Part shown: piece after piece, positions 1 through 11,859 of the stretch
How the letters are laid out: every line of letters starts with the position of its first letter
Position numbering within the stretch: the stretch's first letter is position 1
DNA from: Diphasiastrum complanatum
Lineage: Eukaryota > Streptophyta > Lycopodiopsida > Lycopodiales > Lycopodiaceae
NCBI GenBank assembly: GCA_029204225.1
Contig: CM055096.1
Location: 39,468,461 to 39,532,460, forward strand
DNA length: 64,000 nt
Reading direction: 5' to 3'
Made by a program: the position numbers and the translations under genes
The notes under the pieces: model-generated
Told to the model about the DNA's origin: nothing
The model's database searches: none
What the model saw: only the letters and a program-made list of their open reading frames with translations

Positions 1-146
1 CGCAGGAACGCCCATGCCTTATTGGCGTCTTCTTTGCGAGCTGACACCACTACTACCAGACCGAAAGCTGCATAGGGCTGTGTAAAATCTACTATCCTCG
101 ATCTTTCTGCAGTTATTGTCAAATCTCCAACCACTGCATCAAATTC
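1..146 (-). CDS. GLR-A exon 3 (partial): glutamate receptor-like channel, end of ligand-binding S1 half
   Basis: This is the 5' part of the third exon of a plant glutamate receptor-like (GLR) ion channel gene; the rest lies beyond position 1. Read on the minus strand it starts after a good acceptor (GTGCAG) at 147-148 and continues exon 2 in phase 0. The peptide begins [12 protein letters not shown] and continues through IVDFTQPY. That is the conserved S1 ligand-binding segment of ionotropic glutamate receptors, and it includes the family arginine just before IVDFTQPY. The next residues lead toward membrane helix M1, outside the window. Intron 2 (147-400) is 254 nt and matches GLR-B intron 2 in position. 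No break is visible in the part shown. Confidence 0.87.
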
Positions 147-400
147 CTGCACTTTCTAGTTATGAGTAGCTGCATTGTAACATTATGCATGGGCAGCATC
201 ATGAAGTCTGGTAGCGTCAAAGAGGATGATGGCCTACAGTATGTTCCTTTCAACTAAATTCAGGTGGAATTGTTTGGTTTGACCTAAAGTTAACAGTAGT
301 TCAAGAAAAAATTTGGAACAGTGAACTGAAATCAAAGAATCTAACTTTAAGATTGTTTTTTAACCAGCAATGTTCAGTAGCCTTTACATGAAGAACATAC

Positions 401-1761
401 TTTGTTAGCGATTTGATCAATAAGGTCATCGTAATTCGGTGGTGAGCTTCCATTCCCATAAGAGACTAACGTGTAAAGGACAGAATAGGGAAAGTATTTG
501 AGAGCAGCCTGGAAAACATCAATGCAGAACCCTTGAAAGCTAGTGGTGTTGTCTGCACCAACATTGATATCGACGAATTCCTTGCAGTCTGTCTTATCTG
601 GTACACCAATCAATAAAGGCTTTCCATTATTTGGAATATCGCGAGGGACCTTCACTGTACCACCAGGCCAGATAACAGTATCTAAGTCTTGCGAATTGTT
701 CTGAGCTATTTGTATTGTGCCTCGACTAGCTAAGTCTGAGGCATTTTTGGTAAACCCAGTAGCATTACTCCAGTATCCAACAGTTCGAAGTCCCCTTCCC
801 AACATATTCACAATTTCAATCGATGAACCCTCGAGATCTCCTCTGTTATCCAACTTTATTTTGCCAGTCACTCCAGTAAACTCTGTATCAAGAATGCATT
901 GTAGAAGGAAAAATCCGTTTTGTGAAACATTGAGTTTAGCAAGCTCTGAATTCCCACCTGCGTCAGCGGGAAATACATTTGAAGGGTGAAAAGGAAATGA
1001 TCGATTCTGACTAAAACATTTGTCAAGTGCATGGGCTATCAACCAGATAGTGTCATATGCATACAATCCATATACTGTGATATGGGTGGTATCCCCCGTT
1101 CCAGCAGTTTCCTTCTTTGCTATTTGCTTCCATTCATTCATAAAGGTTTGCAACTTCTTAGAATCCGGTATGAATGTGCGCGTTCCAATCAAGCCTTGGG
1201 TTGCCTTGACAAACTCATCATCATAAGAAATCTGGTCCAAAACACTAGAGAGTGCCTCAGTTACAATCCACACATAGCCTGTACCCGTCATTTTCAAAGA
1301 ATGAGCCACATCAAATAAAATACGTCCCATGTTTGGTTGCATATGAACAACGAAGATTCTTGATCCTAGTTGAGCTAATTGAATCAAAGCACGGTGTATG
1401 CCATCTCTACCAATAGCGGGATCCAAACCCATGCGATTTACAATTGTGGCTCTTACACCAACAAGAGCATTACTCAGGGCACATATGCCACTTGCACCAA
1501 AATCGTCATCAGAATACAAAGCCACAACTTGCCTCCAACCAAAAAACCCAACAACACCTGCAATAGCTTCCATCTGGACACGGTCACTACGTGATAATCG
1601 TACAAAGTAAGGGTATTGATATTCTGAGAGGGTTGGATCTGTAGCTGAAAATGACACAAGTGGGACATGAATGGCAGCACCCATATGGGCTACAAAATGT
1701 GAGACCATAGATGTTTGTGGCCCAGCGATTGCAACAACAGGTTCACTCATGAGATCCTTAG
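401..1761 (-). CDS. GLR-A exon 2: most of the amino-terminal domain plus start of the ligand-binding domain
   Basis: This large exon of a plant GLR gene has 1361 nt, which with the 343-nt exon 1 makes 568 whole codons. It starts after the acceptor CTTGCAG and ends AACAAA before the donor GTATGTTC. It encodes most of the extracellular amino-terminal (ANF-receptor) domain, with motifs VVAIAGPQ, HVPLVSFSATDPTL, QYPYFVRLSRSD and FFGWRQVVALYSDDDFG. The ligand-binding S1 segment follows (KPLLIGVPDK, FQGFCIDVFQAALKYFP). GLRs act as cation channels gated by amino acids or glutathione in plant membranes. The frame is open throughout. The M codon upstream of the acceptor lies in intron sequence and is not the start. 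The GLR-B copy is closely similar, with a few short indels. Confidence 0.9.
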
Positions 1762-2339
1762 CTGCAAGATGAACAACATAAGAGTTAGCTTCAAACAAAC
1801 ATGACAATTACATGAACTATTTAGAAAATATTTCTTTTTTGTGAAACTTTCATGGTAGAGGTGTACTAAAAAACATTCGCACTAATAAAAAAGAATAGAA
1901 TGTTGATTAAGGCTAGCAAGCTACAAAGTAGGAACCCATTTAATTGAACAAAGCATTTTTTTTATAGGGATCGGGCAATATACCTATCTATTATCTAGGA
2001 ACCAACAAAAAATATGGAACATTTGAAGCTCAACTTCGAGAGTAAAATTGAGAATGCAAGTCCTATATTTAAGCAATCAACTACTAAGTTAAACAATGAA
2101 ATGAGATGGCAAAGACCTAGAAAAACATGTAAACTAGATAAATGATTTTTTTACCCAACTGAGTACAAAAGAAGAGTAGCAGATTTTTTTAGTCCAATAG
2201 GTTTTGTATTTCATCTTTGCCAAGCTCATATCAATCTCAAAGAATAATTCTAATGAGGATTCCAAACGCGATCTTTGAAGATGTAGACAAGGCCATTGTA
2301 GAAGAGAGATTGATGCATGAATAGGTCGAAGAAAAAGAA
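1762..2339. other. GLR-A intron 1, 3' part
   Basis: Intron sequence next to the exon 2 acceptor, with no gene seen. Parts of 1800-2060 read on the minus strand resemble GLR-B 54185-54408. Examples are the stretch with TTCCTAG, ATAGGTATATTG and AAATGGG, and the TCTACCATGAAAGTTT-like stretch. The similarity shows that the two introns share ancestry. Confidence 0.6.
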
Positions 2340-2720
2340 ATAACAATGTTTGCAAAACATAAAAACAAGGCAAAGCCCAAGGATCAGAACAAAACTAATC
2401 GAGGGAGTGACAAGAGTCTTGAGCAACAACGAACAAAGTTCGACAAGAAACTAGTACATTGCTTCTATTGCATAGAGAAGGCCACTTTGCAAGAAAACAT
2501 AGAAAGAGACAGTTCAAAGAAAAAACATATCTTCCTAAGTCTTCCAATCCAGAGGATGAAGAAGGAAAGACACATACTGCAGAAGCCATTGACGATGCCA
2601 TGAATATCATGAATGATCTAGCAGGTTCTAGTATAGTGGCAGACTCGGGAGCAACTGCTCATATAACCTATTGGAAGGAGCTTATATATGGATAATTTTG
2701 TGCCTTTCATAGATCACATA
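2340..2720 (+). pseudogene. Ty1/copia gag-protease remnant
   Basis: Decayed piece of a copia retrotransposon in GLR-A intron 1, read on the plus strand. Two overlapping frames carry a basic Gag tail, a broken zinc knuckle (HCFYC then REGHFAR in the next frame, so at least one frameshift) and the protease start IVADSGATAHIT. The aspartate of the DSGA active site is intact but the reading frame is not. Sequence similarity ends near 2740, where something else seems to have inserted. It is non-functional. Confidence 0.72.
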
Positions 2721-2927
2721 AAGGTGACATTGGTTGACAATAGCTAGCAACGTTGGGTTCTCCTATCCACCTTCAACCCTAGATCTAAACACTTGCAAAG
2801 CATCATGAAATGAAGAAGCATGTCATGTGGAAGTTCATTCTCATGAGAGCAATAGCATAGTTATACATGCTTATGATTCAACATCTAATACTAAAATCCA
2901 TTAACCCTAATCACTAAGATCAAGCTT

Positions 2928-3010
<83 letters not shown>

Positions 3011-3360
3011 ATTAAAATAGAAACAAGATTCAATCCCAACAATTAGAAAATCCAAATAACAATAATAATTTGGTAGAGTTTCCACCTTCTTGATTGAATA
3101 TAAAAAATGAACTACAAAGCACCACTATATAGTGAATTCTAGGACACTTGGACTCAAAGCCTATTGGCCAATTCCTACCTCCCTCCTTATTTGAATTTGA
3201 ATTTTGGGTAGAGCCTACGTTTATTCACTAACTTGGCTATTAGGCCTTGCAACATTTAACTTCTACAATTGGCCTAAATTCTTTTTATTAACAACTGATG
3301 AATCAAATAACCATGTGATCATCGGTTTGGACTTACACACATAGGGTGCAAAATTTACAA
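2721..3360. other. Possible LTR-like insertion around a CT microsatellite
   Basis: No gene is seen. The copia protease homology stops here. The segment has the look of the solo LTR at 5110-5849: a long dinucleotide tract followed by a stretch containing GGTAGAGTTTCC. I could not fix its ends or a target-site duplication, so calling it an LTR is tentative. Confidence 0.3.
2933..3010. repeat. (CT)n microsatellite
   Basis: An almost pure CT tract of about 78 bp with one CTAT interruption near 2996. On the minus strand it gives a meaningless Arg-Glu repeat ORF. Confidence 0.95.
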
Positions 3361-4472
3361 CACTTATTCAGTAATGATCTACAATTTGACTAAAAATAGA
3401 CTTGTCTCGATATATGTGAATCCTCCAATAGTATTCCCCACCAAAACTAGTGGTGTCTCACAACACTTTGCGAGCATGTCTTCACTTCGGGCTCACCCAA
3501 TTTGGACTTGGGGGGCTTAGGCACCAATGTCCTGAAGTTTTGCTTGTTAAACGACTCCATGCAATTTTTGCATGATCTGAGCTTATGATTGCATGCTGCT
3601 AGACCTGATGGAAGCATCTATGCATCTCTAATGAACCTTAGAACAATGCTTGTAACCTCTAATTCGATGCAAATTGGGTTGGATATGGACTTTTGATGAC
3701 CTCCCCTAGAAAAAGTGTGCCATCCTACTTCAATTTCAGTCTATTACAGATCGCACATGTGAAGCCTATGTGGCAAGGTGACATGGCAAGTGTCTTTCTA
3801 AACTTCTCTCCTTCAATACTATGCTTTACAGCGACCAAATCAGAGCCTTTGTAGCAAAAGTTATGGTCGTGGGAATTTTGGCAATTTTTATAATAAAATT
3901 TGAAAAATTTCCGAATTGTTATGATTGCATGTGCCATGCCTGTGAACCAGTATAGTGTTTTTCCAGTGTTGAAAATGTTTGGATGAATCTGTATGCATGT
4001 TTGGATGCATGGTACAAGGTGGTATAACAAGTTTATCTGAGTAATTTCATGCATGAATGCTATTTTTCGAAAACTAGTCAAAAAGCTAATTTCCCAATTA
4101 CTAGGCAATTTATGAAATGTTTTTTCATTTTTTGAAAAAATTATTGCATGTCGAGTCTGATGCATGCTAGATGTTTTGCAATGGAATGGAATCTGTGAAA
4201 CTGAATGATCGACGCTTTTATTCAATTTTCACAGTCTGGTCCATGTCGAACAAAATTCAAAAATCCCAGTTTTGTAAATTTTTGAATGATCGGTGAAAGT
4301 TCGAAATTGTTCTAAGTTTGTGATTTATTGATTAAATGGAATTAGCTTAATTAAGTGAAGACCTTTTTGAGATGAAATCAACCAGTAATGCAGGTCTTGT
4401 ATTTTTTCACTTCTAGTTGAAAATTTTGGATCTGTCAACTAATTTAAGCCAATTTTTTGTTTCAGGTAATCA
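3361..4472. other. GLR-A intron 1, unassigned AT-rich stretch
   Basis: No convincing gene. The minus-strand open frame at 3725-4225 (166 codons) has no recognisable motif and lies in AT-rich DNA, so I do not call it a gene. The last about 230 bp could be the leader or LTR edge of the gag-like ORF that follows. That is a guess. Confidence 0.4.
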
Positions 4473-4679
4473 ATGATGGCAGATGATAGTGCAGGTCTTG
4501 AGGGTATGGTACCTATGCCTACCTACTTACAAATTTGCCAACAATTAAGTCAAGCACATAATGAAATGAACAATTGGAACAATCTAAGGGATCAGCAGAT
4601 GGAGGCACTGTTGAATCAAGTTAAAACTTCTCTTTGGAAAATTTGGACTTTCAGCCAAAACCTTTTTCGGCGGAGATGA
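4473..4679 (+). CDS. Short ORF, possible Gag N-terminal fragment
   Basis: A 68-codon frame starting MMADDSAGLEGM after a TTTCAG-like stretch. It has a Gln/Asn-rich middle (QQLSQAHNEMNN) that resembles the amino terminus of some gypsy Gag proteins only in composition. No zinc knuckle or capsid motif follows. It sits just left of, and opposite in strand to, the decayed gypsy element at 4805-7870. I cannot assign a function; it is probably retrotransposon debris. Confidence 0.25.
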   Translation: MMADDSAGLEGMVPMPTYLQICQQLSQAHNEMNNWNNLRDQQMEALLNQVKTSLWKIWTFSQNLFRRR

Positions 4680-5109
4680 AAGAGAAGAAGCCGGAGGTGG
4701 TAGATGACAAATGCTATGGGCCTATCATTTTGTAAAAGAATCACTCCTATAGCTGAATCACTTGTGTCAGTTCGTAAAACATAAGGTAAATTTGGATTCG
4801 CGATCTATAAAACAATAGTTGAAGCAACCATATATTTGAGTTTCTCAAAACATTGACTCAGTTCTTCATTCCACTCAATAGGCAGACTAGGTTGACCTCT
4901 CTTCTTTTCCTTATTAACTGTGTCTTTTGTTAGATTATTTAGAGGCGCTGCTACCTTAGCATAATCCTCAATTGACTTATGAAAGAAACCAGTAAGATCG
5001 AAAAAAGATTTAACTTCTCTAACTGTCTTCGGTATCGACCACTCAAGCATTGTCTTGACCGTACTCTCGTCTATTTTCAACCCATCTGTGGTGATCTTAT
5101 GACCGAGGT

Positions 5110-5849
<740 letters not shown>

Positions 5850-7917
5850 GAGGTACACTAACTCATGCGTAAAGAATCCACATTTAGATTCTTAAGCATA
5901 TAAATTCTCTCTTCTGGAAATTCTCAAGACAGTCTCAAGATGATTTAAATGCTCCTTAAGAGTTCTATTGTAGATAAGAATATCATCTCAAAATACAACT
6001 ATGACTTTGACCTAGATATCAAACGAAAAATATCATTCATTGTCTATTGAAATGTCGCAGGTGCATTCGTCAACCCAAAAGAAAGCACACAGAATTCACA
6101 ATGACCGAATTTTGTCCGAAAACCCGTCTTTTGCACATCATTTGGATGAATCCTAATTCGATGATACCCGGTTTTGAGATCTATTTTTGTGAAGTATTTA
6201 GCTCCATCTAATTGATCCACCAAATCATCAATTCGGGGTAATGGATATTTATTCTTAATAGTTACTCTATTCAACCCCTTGTAATCCACATACATCTGCG
6301 GAAGCCTCCATCTTTCTTCGCTTTTATAAGAACAGGAGCACCCCATGGTGACTTACTAGATTGAATGTGACCCATCTTAAGATAATTCTCAATTTCATTA
6401 GCAATCTCAATCTCTTCTTTTTGAGAAAACCGATATGGTTGTCTAGAGATAGGGTGACTACCTGGAATTCACTCAATTCCGTGGTCTACCGACCTAGCTG
6501 GTGGTATTCTATGAGGTAAATATTCAACTAGAAAAAACATTTTTGAATTCATCTAAGATTTTATTCTTCTCTATTTGCTCATGATCTAACTCCACTAAGT
6601 TAAGAATTTTTGACAATTCACAACTACTTAGATGCATTTCAAAGAAATCCAAAATGGGTTTGGCAAAAAAAGAATAAGCTTCATATTGTGAGCAAAAAAT
6701 TTCCATTACATTAGCAAATGAAATCTTCCTAAATGGATGTACATATCTGTGTCCAAACACAATAACTACTTTATTACCCTCCTGAAATGAGAGCACATGC
6801 TTCTCAAAATCTATATCAAGAGATTTATTAAATAATCATTCATACCCTAGAATTATGTCCTTATGTGCTAAATCTAAAACATGAAAATCAATTAACTCTC
6901 TATAATCTTGAATTCAAACTGGGAGCTTCGGAAGTTTGACATCCCAAGTCTCCAACTCCGCACCTGAAGCTGGATATACCTCATATCTATGATCACTGCC
7001 TTCAATTTCTAGGTCGAGTTTCTACACAAGACTAAAGTTAATGAAATTTTTGATTTGAATCACTATTCACCAATATACTAACTTCATATCCTTTAATTGT
7101 GGCTTTCAAACGAAACAATTCATTAGGCAAGAATGAAGTAGTACTGAATGAACATTCACACTCACAATTAACCTTCAATTTTAGATTTTCTTTACATGGC
7201 ATCTCAATTACTTGAGCTGCGGGTTTCTGTCATTCTAGTCAGAACTTCATAACATGTCTAGACCTATTGCAGACAAAACACACATTTCTCTTCCTAGCCT
7301 TCTTGCGGGACATCTACTTCTTTGGCTTAAATTCTGATGCGATTTGATCCAATTCGTCAGGATATTTGACTGGTTTTTTGTCACGAACTCATTTTTTTTC
7401 TTCCTTCTAGTTGGATCCAGATGGATTAGCCTAAAACTGCTTCCTGGATGTCACAATCATGGAATCATAAGCTTTCGTGACTTGTACGACGTCCTCGAAA
7501 GTCTGAAGCACGTTTCACTTATATTCATTCTAATAATCGGCTAGCAGACCTAGGATAAACTGTCAGAGTGCCAGTGTTGCATCGAATGACAAAACTTTAT
7601 TCCACAAATCCATAAATTCTTGCAAGTAAGAGTCTAAGCTCCGAGTACCAATTTTGCAACTGACAAATCTTTCGTCAAATTCTCAATTGTTCGCAACCAC
7701 AAATAATTTTCTCAATACTTCCATAAATTCTTCCCATCTGGTGGGTTTGAGTTCCAAATCATGCCACCACGATGAAGCCTTTCCTTGGAAGAATATGACT
7801 ACTCTCTCGATCTTTTTCTCTTCCAAAATTGCATGTAGATTGAAATAACTGGTCCACTTGGTCAGCTAGAAACTTACAATTGCATTATACAACTCAAGAG
7901 AAGGAGTTATTTGTTGT

Positions 7918-8077
7918 GATACATAAAACCTGGAAGCATTACCTTTATGGTAGTCAGTTTATAGTGTATACAGATCACCATTCTCTAAAATACTTTTGAT
8001 ACATAAAACTTGGAAGCATAACCTTTATGGTAGTCAGTTTATAGTGTATACAGATCACCATTCTCTAAAATACTTTT
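7918..8077. repeat. 80-bp tandem duplication in RNase H remnant
   Basis: Two head-to-tail copies (7918-7997 and 7998-8077), each starting GATACATAAAAC. They differ at only a few bases. The 80-bp period is not a multiple of three, so it shifts the frame. Confidence 0.92.
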
Positions 8078-8500
8078 GCAATCAACACGGTCTGATAGCT
8101 CCTAAAGCTCGCTAGGCTGAGCTTATGCATGACTTTGATCATGAGATCCGATATGTCAAAGGAAGCTCTAACCAATTTGTAGACGCTCTTAGTTAGATTG
8201 GTGAATTAAATGAACTTTCCAGATTTCTATTGATCTATATCTTTCATTGAGAGGAAAGTGTGAAATAGATTCTTATTTTGGTCGCATTTGAAAAATAGTT
8301 GAGACTGGGTAAAATGAGAATGGAATAGAGATTAATTCACAAGGATCTCAGGTCCCTAATAAATATAACAAGATAATGAAACAATTCTCCATCAGAGGTG
8401 GTTTGCTATTTTGGAATGGAAAAGTTTGTGTACCAGGAAATGATGTGATAAAAAAGAGAATTCTTTATGAATGTTAAAACGTCTCCCAAGACTCTGATTC
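7918..8500 (+). pseudogene. Ty3/gypsy RNase H - integrase remnant
   Basis: Plus-strand remnant in GLR-A intron 1. RNase H motifs are visible (TWKHYLYGSQF, YTDHHSLKYF), then MHDFDHEIRYVKGSSNQFVDALS. The start of the integrase zinc region follows near 8390 (SIRGGLLFWNGKVCVPGNDV). The frame is broken by stops and by the 80-bp duplication at its 5' end. It is in the opposite orientation to the gypsy pseudogene on its left, so it comes from another element. Confidence 0.72.
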
Positions 8501-8650
8501 CAGGTAGAGCTCCAAGAACACAATGGGGAAGTGCAATAGACTAAACCAATCCAACCAATCCTAGATCTTCTATGATCTAGCCCCTAAGCACTAAGTTATT
8601 TGGCAAATCAAGAAGATAGGAAGAGCTTACCAATCCGACAACATAACGGT

Positions 8651-8884
8651 TGTAGACTCTCAATGATCCTCATGGAAATGGATAAGGGTATATATAAAGT
8701 GTAAAACCCACCCCGTCTGCCCATGCACTAAATCCACATGTAAGCATACTATCAACTCATGCCAAATTCTGACGCATATCCACTGCATGTAGACTCTCAA
8801 TGATCCTCATGAAAACAGGTGAGGATATATATAGAGTGTAGAACCCACCCTATCTGCCCATGCACTGAATCCACATGTACGAAC
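8651..8884. repeat. 137-bp direct repeat, 1.7 copies
   Basis: The units start TGTAGACTCTCAATGATCC at 8651 and 8788; the second ends early. Each contains a TATATATA-like stretch and CTGCCCATGCACT. The stretch 8500-8990 holds no other recognisable feature. Confidence 0.85.
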
Positions 8885-8989
8885 CAGAAACCGGAAGGAC
8901 TGGGGATGAGCTAAAGGATGGAACTAATGGCAATCAATTGGCCCTTTGGACATCTGAATATAGAAGTTTCAACTGCCTACAGAACTTGC

Positions 8990-9752
8990 TTTCATAATTA
9001 ATTCTCTCTAATTTCCAAAATCCAATGTGATGGCCTTATGCCATTACGATGGAATAGTTTTATTTCTTCATTGGAATGAGGTGGTTGAAGCAACAGCAGG
9101 AAAATTATTTATATAATGGCTGCTTGATATTAAGATTATAGATTGTAGAATTTATAGCACTTACTTCAAAACAGGATGCTGATAAATGTTGAAGCTTCGT
9201 GTTTACAATGGACATATAACAGTTCAAAGATCCTTAGCACATATATTAGTATGACCCGCATATTTGAGAGTTGCCAAGCTGTAATTGGAGCATTTGATCT
9301 AATAATATGCTAATTCTCCACGCTTAGGCATCCAATGTCCATTCTGAATACGAAGAAAGCATTCCATGAGGATTATGTTTCCAACACCATACGAGCAATG
9401 TACAATTCAAGGGAAAACGCAATCTTCGTTAAAAACTTTTCACCGTGATCTTAAGGCTGTTGATATTCATTGTTTGCGCTAGTGATCGACGGAAACTTAT
9501 ATTCTAAGGTGTAATCAGCGTCACAATATACTTATGAAATCGTCTTTGAAAGCTGTCCTCAACTCCGCTTTTACAAAGAGTACTTTCATCTTGAAGAAAG
9601 AATCGCCCTGGATGACTACGTATTCCTATCATAAGAGGCCGTCTCTAATTTTTTCTCATGTAGCTTTTAAAAACAGTTCTTTCAGGTAGCTTTGCAGTAA
9701 AATTCTTTCAGAAGCAGCAAAGTTCTTTCAGAAACAGCGATAAAGTTTGTAC
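8990..9752 (-). other. Conserved 5' part of GLR intron 1 (GLR-A copy)
   Basis: Read on the minus strand this is the start of GLR-A intron 1. It aligns in parts with GLR-B 32641-33125: the repeated AAGAACTTT...GCAAAG pieces next to the donor, the stretch around AAGCTGTCCTCAACTC, and the stretch around ATGGCCTTATGCCATTACGA. It marks the limit of inverted-duplication homology before unrelated insertions start. Confidence 0.72.
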
Positions 9753-10095
9753 CAGCTGAGGCGCCCTGGAAAGCGCTGCAATTCGAGTCACCCCACAGAA
9801 GCTCCAAAGTCGTACCATGAAGCACGCTACTATAAGCGTTGACATGCTTTACAGCAAGCTCCAGGCTCCGCTTAGCCTCCCTTCCAATGGTGGAATGAGG
9901 AGCCAACAGCGCTCCGATCTTGAGGGTGGCAGGCCTGGCGGCATGATCAGCAAAGATCCCTGGTCCTCCACCACTCACACACAGCAACCAAAGCAAGATC
10001 AAAACTCTGATCGGTGGAGCCTGCAACATGAATAGCTGCACACGACAAGCAGGGAGGTAGCACAGGGCGGGAGCAAGGTAGCCGGATTCAACCAT
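9753..10095 (-). CDS. GLR-A exon 1: signal peptide and start of amino-terminal domain
   Basis: First coding exon of GLR-A, 343 nt, ending in phase 1 at a GTACAA donor. It starts with ATG in a good context (ccATGG) after a CT-rich 5' leader. The peptide has a hydrophobic signal segment (RVLILLWLLC). The GLR hallmark TLKIGALLAPHSTIGREAK follows, then the helix ELAVKHVNA and LLWGDSNCSAFQGASA. Splicing to 1761 gives ...GASA-A-KDLMSEPVVAIAGPQ, which matches the usual spacing between the NCS motif and the VVAIIGPQ motif in plant GLRs. An alternative internal start (MLQAPP) lies about 21 codons in. GLR-B exon 1 is the same length despite compensating indels. Intron 1 is 7,991 nt. Confidence 0.88.
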
Positions 10096-10410
10096 GGGAT
10101 GGTAGGAGAAGAGGTACGTAAGTCGAGAGAGGGGAGAGAGGAGAGGAGAGGAGAGAGAGATATGTATGCCGAGAGCGGTAGGAGAAGAGGTATGTAAGTC
10201 GAGAGAGGGGAGAGAGGTATGTATGTCGAGAGAGGGGACAGATATCTGTCGAAAGAAGGGAGAGAGGTGGGAGAGAGGGGAGAGAGAGAGGGTATGTATG
10301 TGGAGAGAGGTGGGAGAAGGGTATGTATGTCGAGAGAGCGGAGAGAGATATCTATGTCCACAGAGGTATTAGAGGTATTAGAGAGGGGAGAGAGGTATTG
10401 AGAGACAATA
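10096..10410 (-). repeat. CT/GA-rich minisatellite in GLR-A 5' leader
   Basis: Imperfect repeats of a purine-rich unit such as GGTATGTATGTCGAGAGAGG on the plus strand, about ten degenerate copies. They lie immediately upstream of the GLR-A start codon. The GLR-B leader has one short version (CTCTCTCTCGAGTCTCGACAT, 32241-32270). GLR-A therefore appears to have expanded a CT-rich 5' UTR motif. Open frames of 60-145 codons across it are low-complexity artefacts. Confidence 0.8.
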
Positions 10411-10510
10411 GATTTATTAGTCTTCAAATTACTCAAATTACTTTATGCTTGTCTTTGACAAAGAGGTCTTTGTCACTTCCACCATGTTCGAGTTTTTGAA
10501 GTTCTCTAAT

Positions 10511-10670
10511 GTGTAATAAAATCTTAAATGAATCAATGATCTAGATTGAGTTTAGCTACATGTACCTAAATATTTTATAATTACCACAAAGTGTAATAAA
10601 ATCTAAATGAATCAATGATCTAGATTGAGTTTAGGTACATGTACCTAAATCTTCCATAATTTTCACAAAA
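10511..10670. repeat. 80-bp tandem repeat, two copies
   Basis: Units start GTGTAATAAAATC at 10511 and 10591 and share the GATCTAGATTGAGTTTAG and TACATGTACCTAAAT parts. They lie between the GLR-A minisatellite and copia-1. Nothing else is seen in 10411-10777. Confidence 0.87.
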
Positions 10671-10777
10671 TCAATGATTTACAATTTTTTTTTAGCGTAC
10701 ATGATTAAGCAAGTAGTGGTTATTATATGCAATATATACACAACTTGGCAATGCCATTTGCGGAGGTAAGCTCCTTA

Positions 10778-11782
10778 CATTGGAAAGAGGTATGAAAGAT
10801 AGGTCAAATAAGATTCGAACAAAAGGAAATTGAACGACAAGAATTAAAACTTATCGTGCATAGCGGAGTAAACTATCTTTCTCATTCTCTATGCATGACT
10901 ATGCCTATCAATTTCGAACAAAACAATAGTGATAGAAATCACATTCGATCTTATAGTAACTAACTTTAAAATCATTAGTATTACAATGATTACGTAGCCA
11001 AGCATTAAGTATTGAATTGTCAGACAAATAATCAGTCGCAAAGAACTACAAAGATGCCTACATTCTGATATGAACCTGAACGCAATAAGAAGATAGATTG
11101 ATTCATTATGTAAACGAAACAGATGTAAATGAGTACAACAAGTTGCAGATCGAAGCCGCGTACTCTGAGTGACTAAATATAAGTTTGAATTAAGCGCAAC
11201 TACTGATAAGCAGAAGCACAATAGCAATCTCTAGTCAACTCTAAAGAAATGAGCTACAATGCTCAAGAGTGTCCAAGCTCGCAGACTTGAGAGAGAATGC
11301 TAACTATTCAATACTTTGATGATACTTGTTACTTGTTGAAGTACGAACAACTATTTATACTAAACAATGTGGCAACATCCAATTAGTAGGACAACTAATT
11401 AGGTCATAGATCATAATGGTCAGTGAGCCATAGTGAGCTGGCATCCATCTAGTTGTTATTTCCTAGAAATTTACTTGCTACAAGATTAAGGCAAGTCCTT
11501 ACCTTCAAGACGAGTGGAAGGGTAACTGTCAATCAACCAACATGGCCGAAATCTCCGAAGTGGCCAAAGTCGTTGAAGTGGCTGAAGTTACCAAAGTGGC
11601 GAAAGTCTTTGAAGTGTCCGAAATTTGTCGATGATGTTAATAAATGTTGGAGCTACTTGTGAGCCATTTCCGAGTAGTTCTCCAAACTGTGTAGAAACAC
11701 AAAGAAAACTGTAGGTCTAGATAAATGAAGTTGGATGAAGACTAAAAGTCAATTACTCGATTAGTAGGAGAATAATCCAACA
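10778..11782 (-). repeat. Copia-1 3' LTR, about 1005 bp
   Basis: It aligns with 14287-14811 from the first bases (TTGGAAAGAGGTA) through AATAGTGATAGAAATCAC, and ends AATCCAACA next to the purine tract. The terminal TG has changed to CA. It holds a run of CCGAAGTGGC-like short repeats near 11540-11620. Confidence 0.83.
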
Positions 11783-11859
11783 CTCCCCCTTAGTTTGAAT
11801 CCATGAATGTCTTGACCTTTAAACTTAGTTCTGCACAGAACTTTCTGTGTGCATCCAAG

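Noticed and set aside
717-989. 90-codon plus-strand frame, mirrored at 55178-55444 on the other strand.
   Set aside because: It is the antisense of conserved GLR exon 2 in both genes and is explained by that conservation.
2891-3085. Arg-Glu repeat protein on the minus strand.
   Set aside because: It is a translation of the CT microsatellite.
3725-4225. 166-codon minus-strand open frame.
   Set aside because: No motif, no homologous copy in the window, no codon pattern that stands out. Chance openness in AT-rich intron DNA is the simpler reading.
9999-10436. 145-codon Ser/Pro/Leu-rich frame upstream of GLR-A.
   Set aside because: It is a low-complexity translation of the minisatellite, out of frame with the GLR exon.
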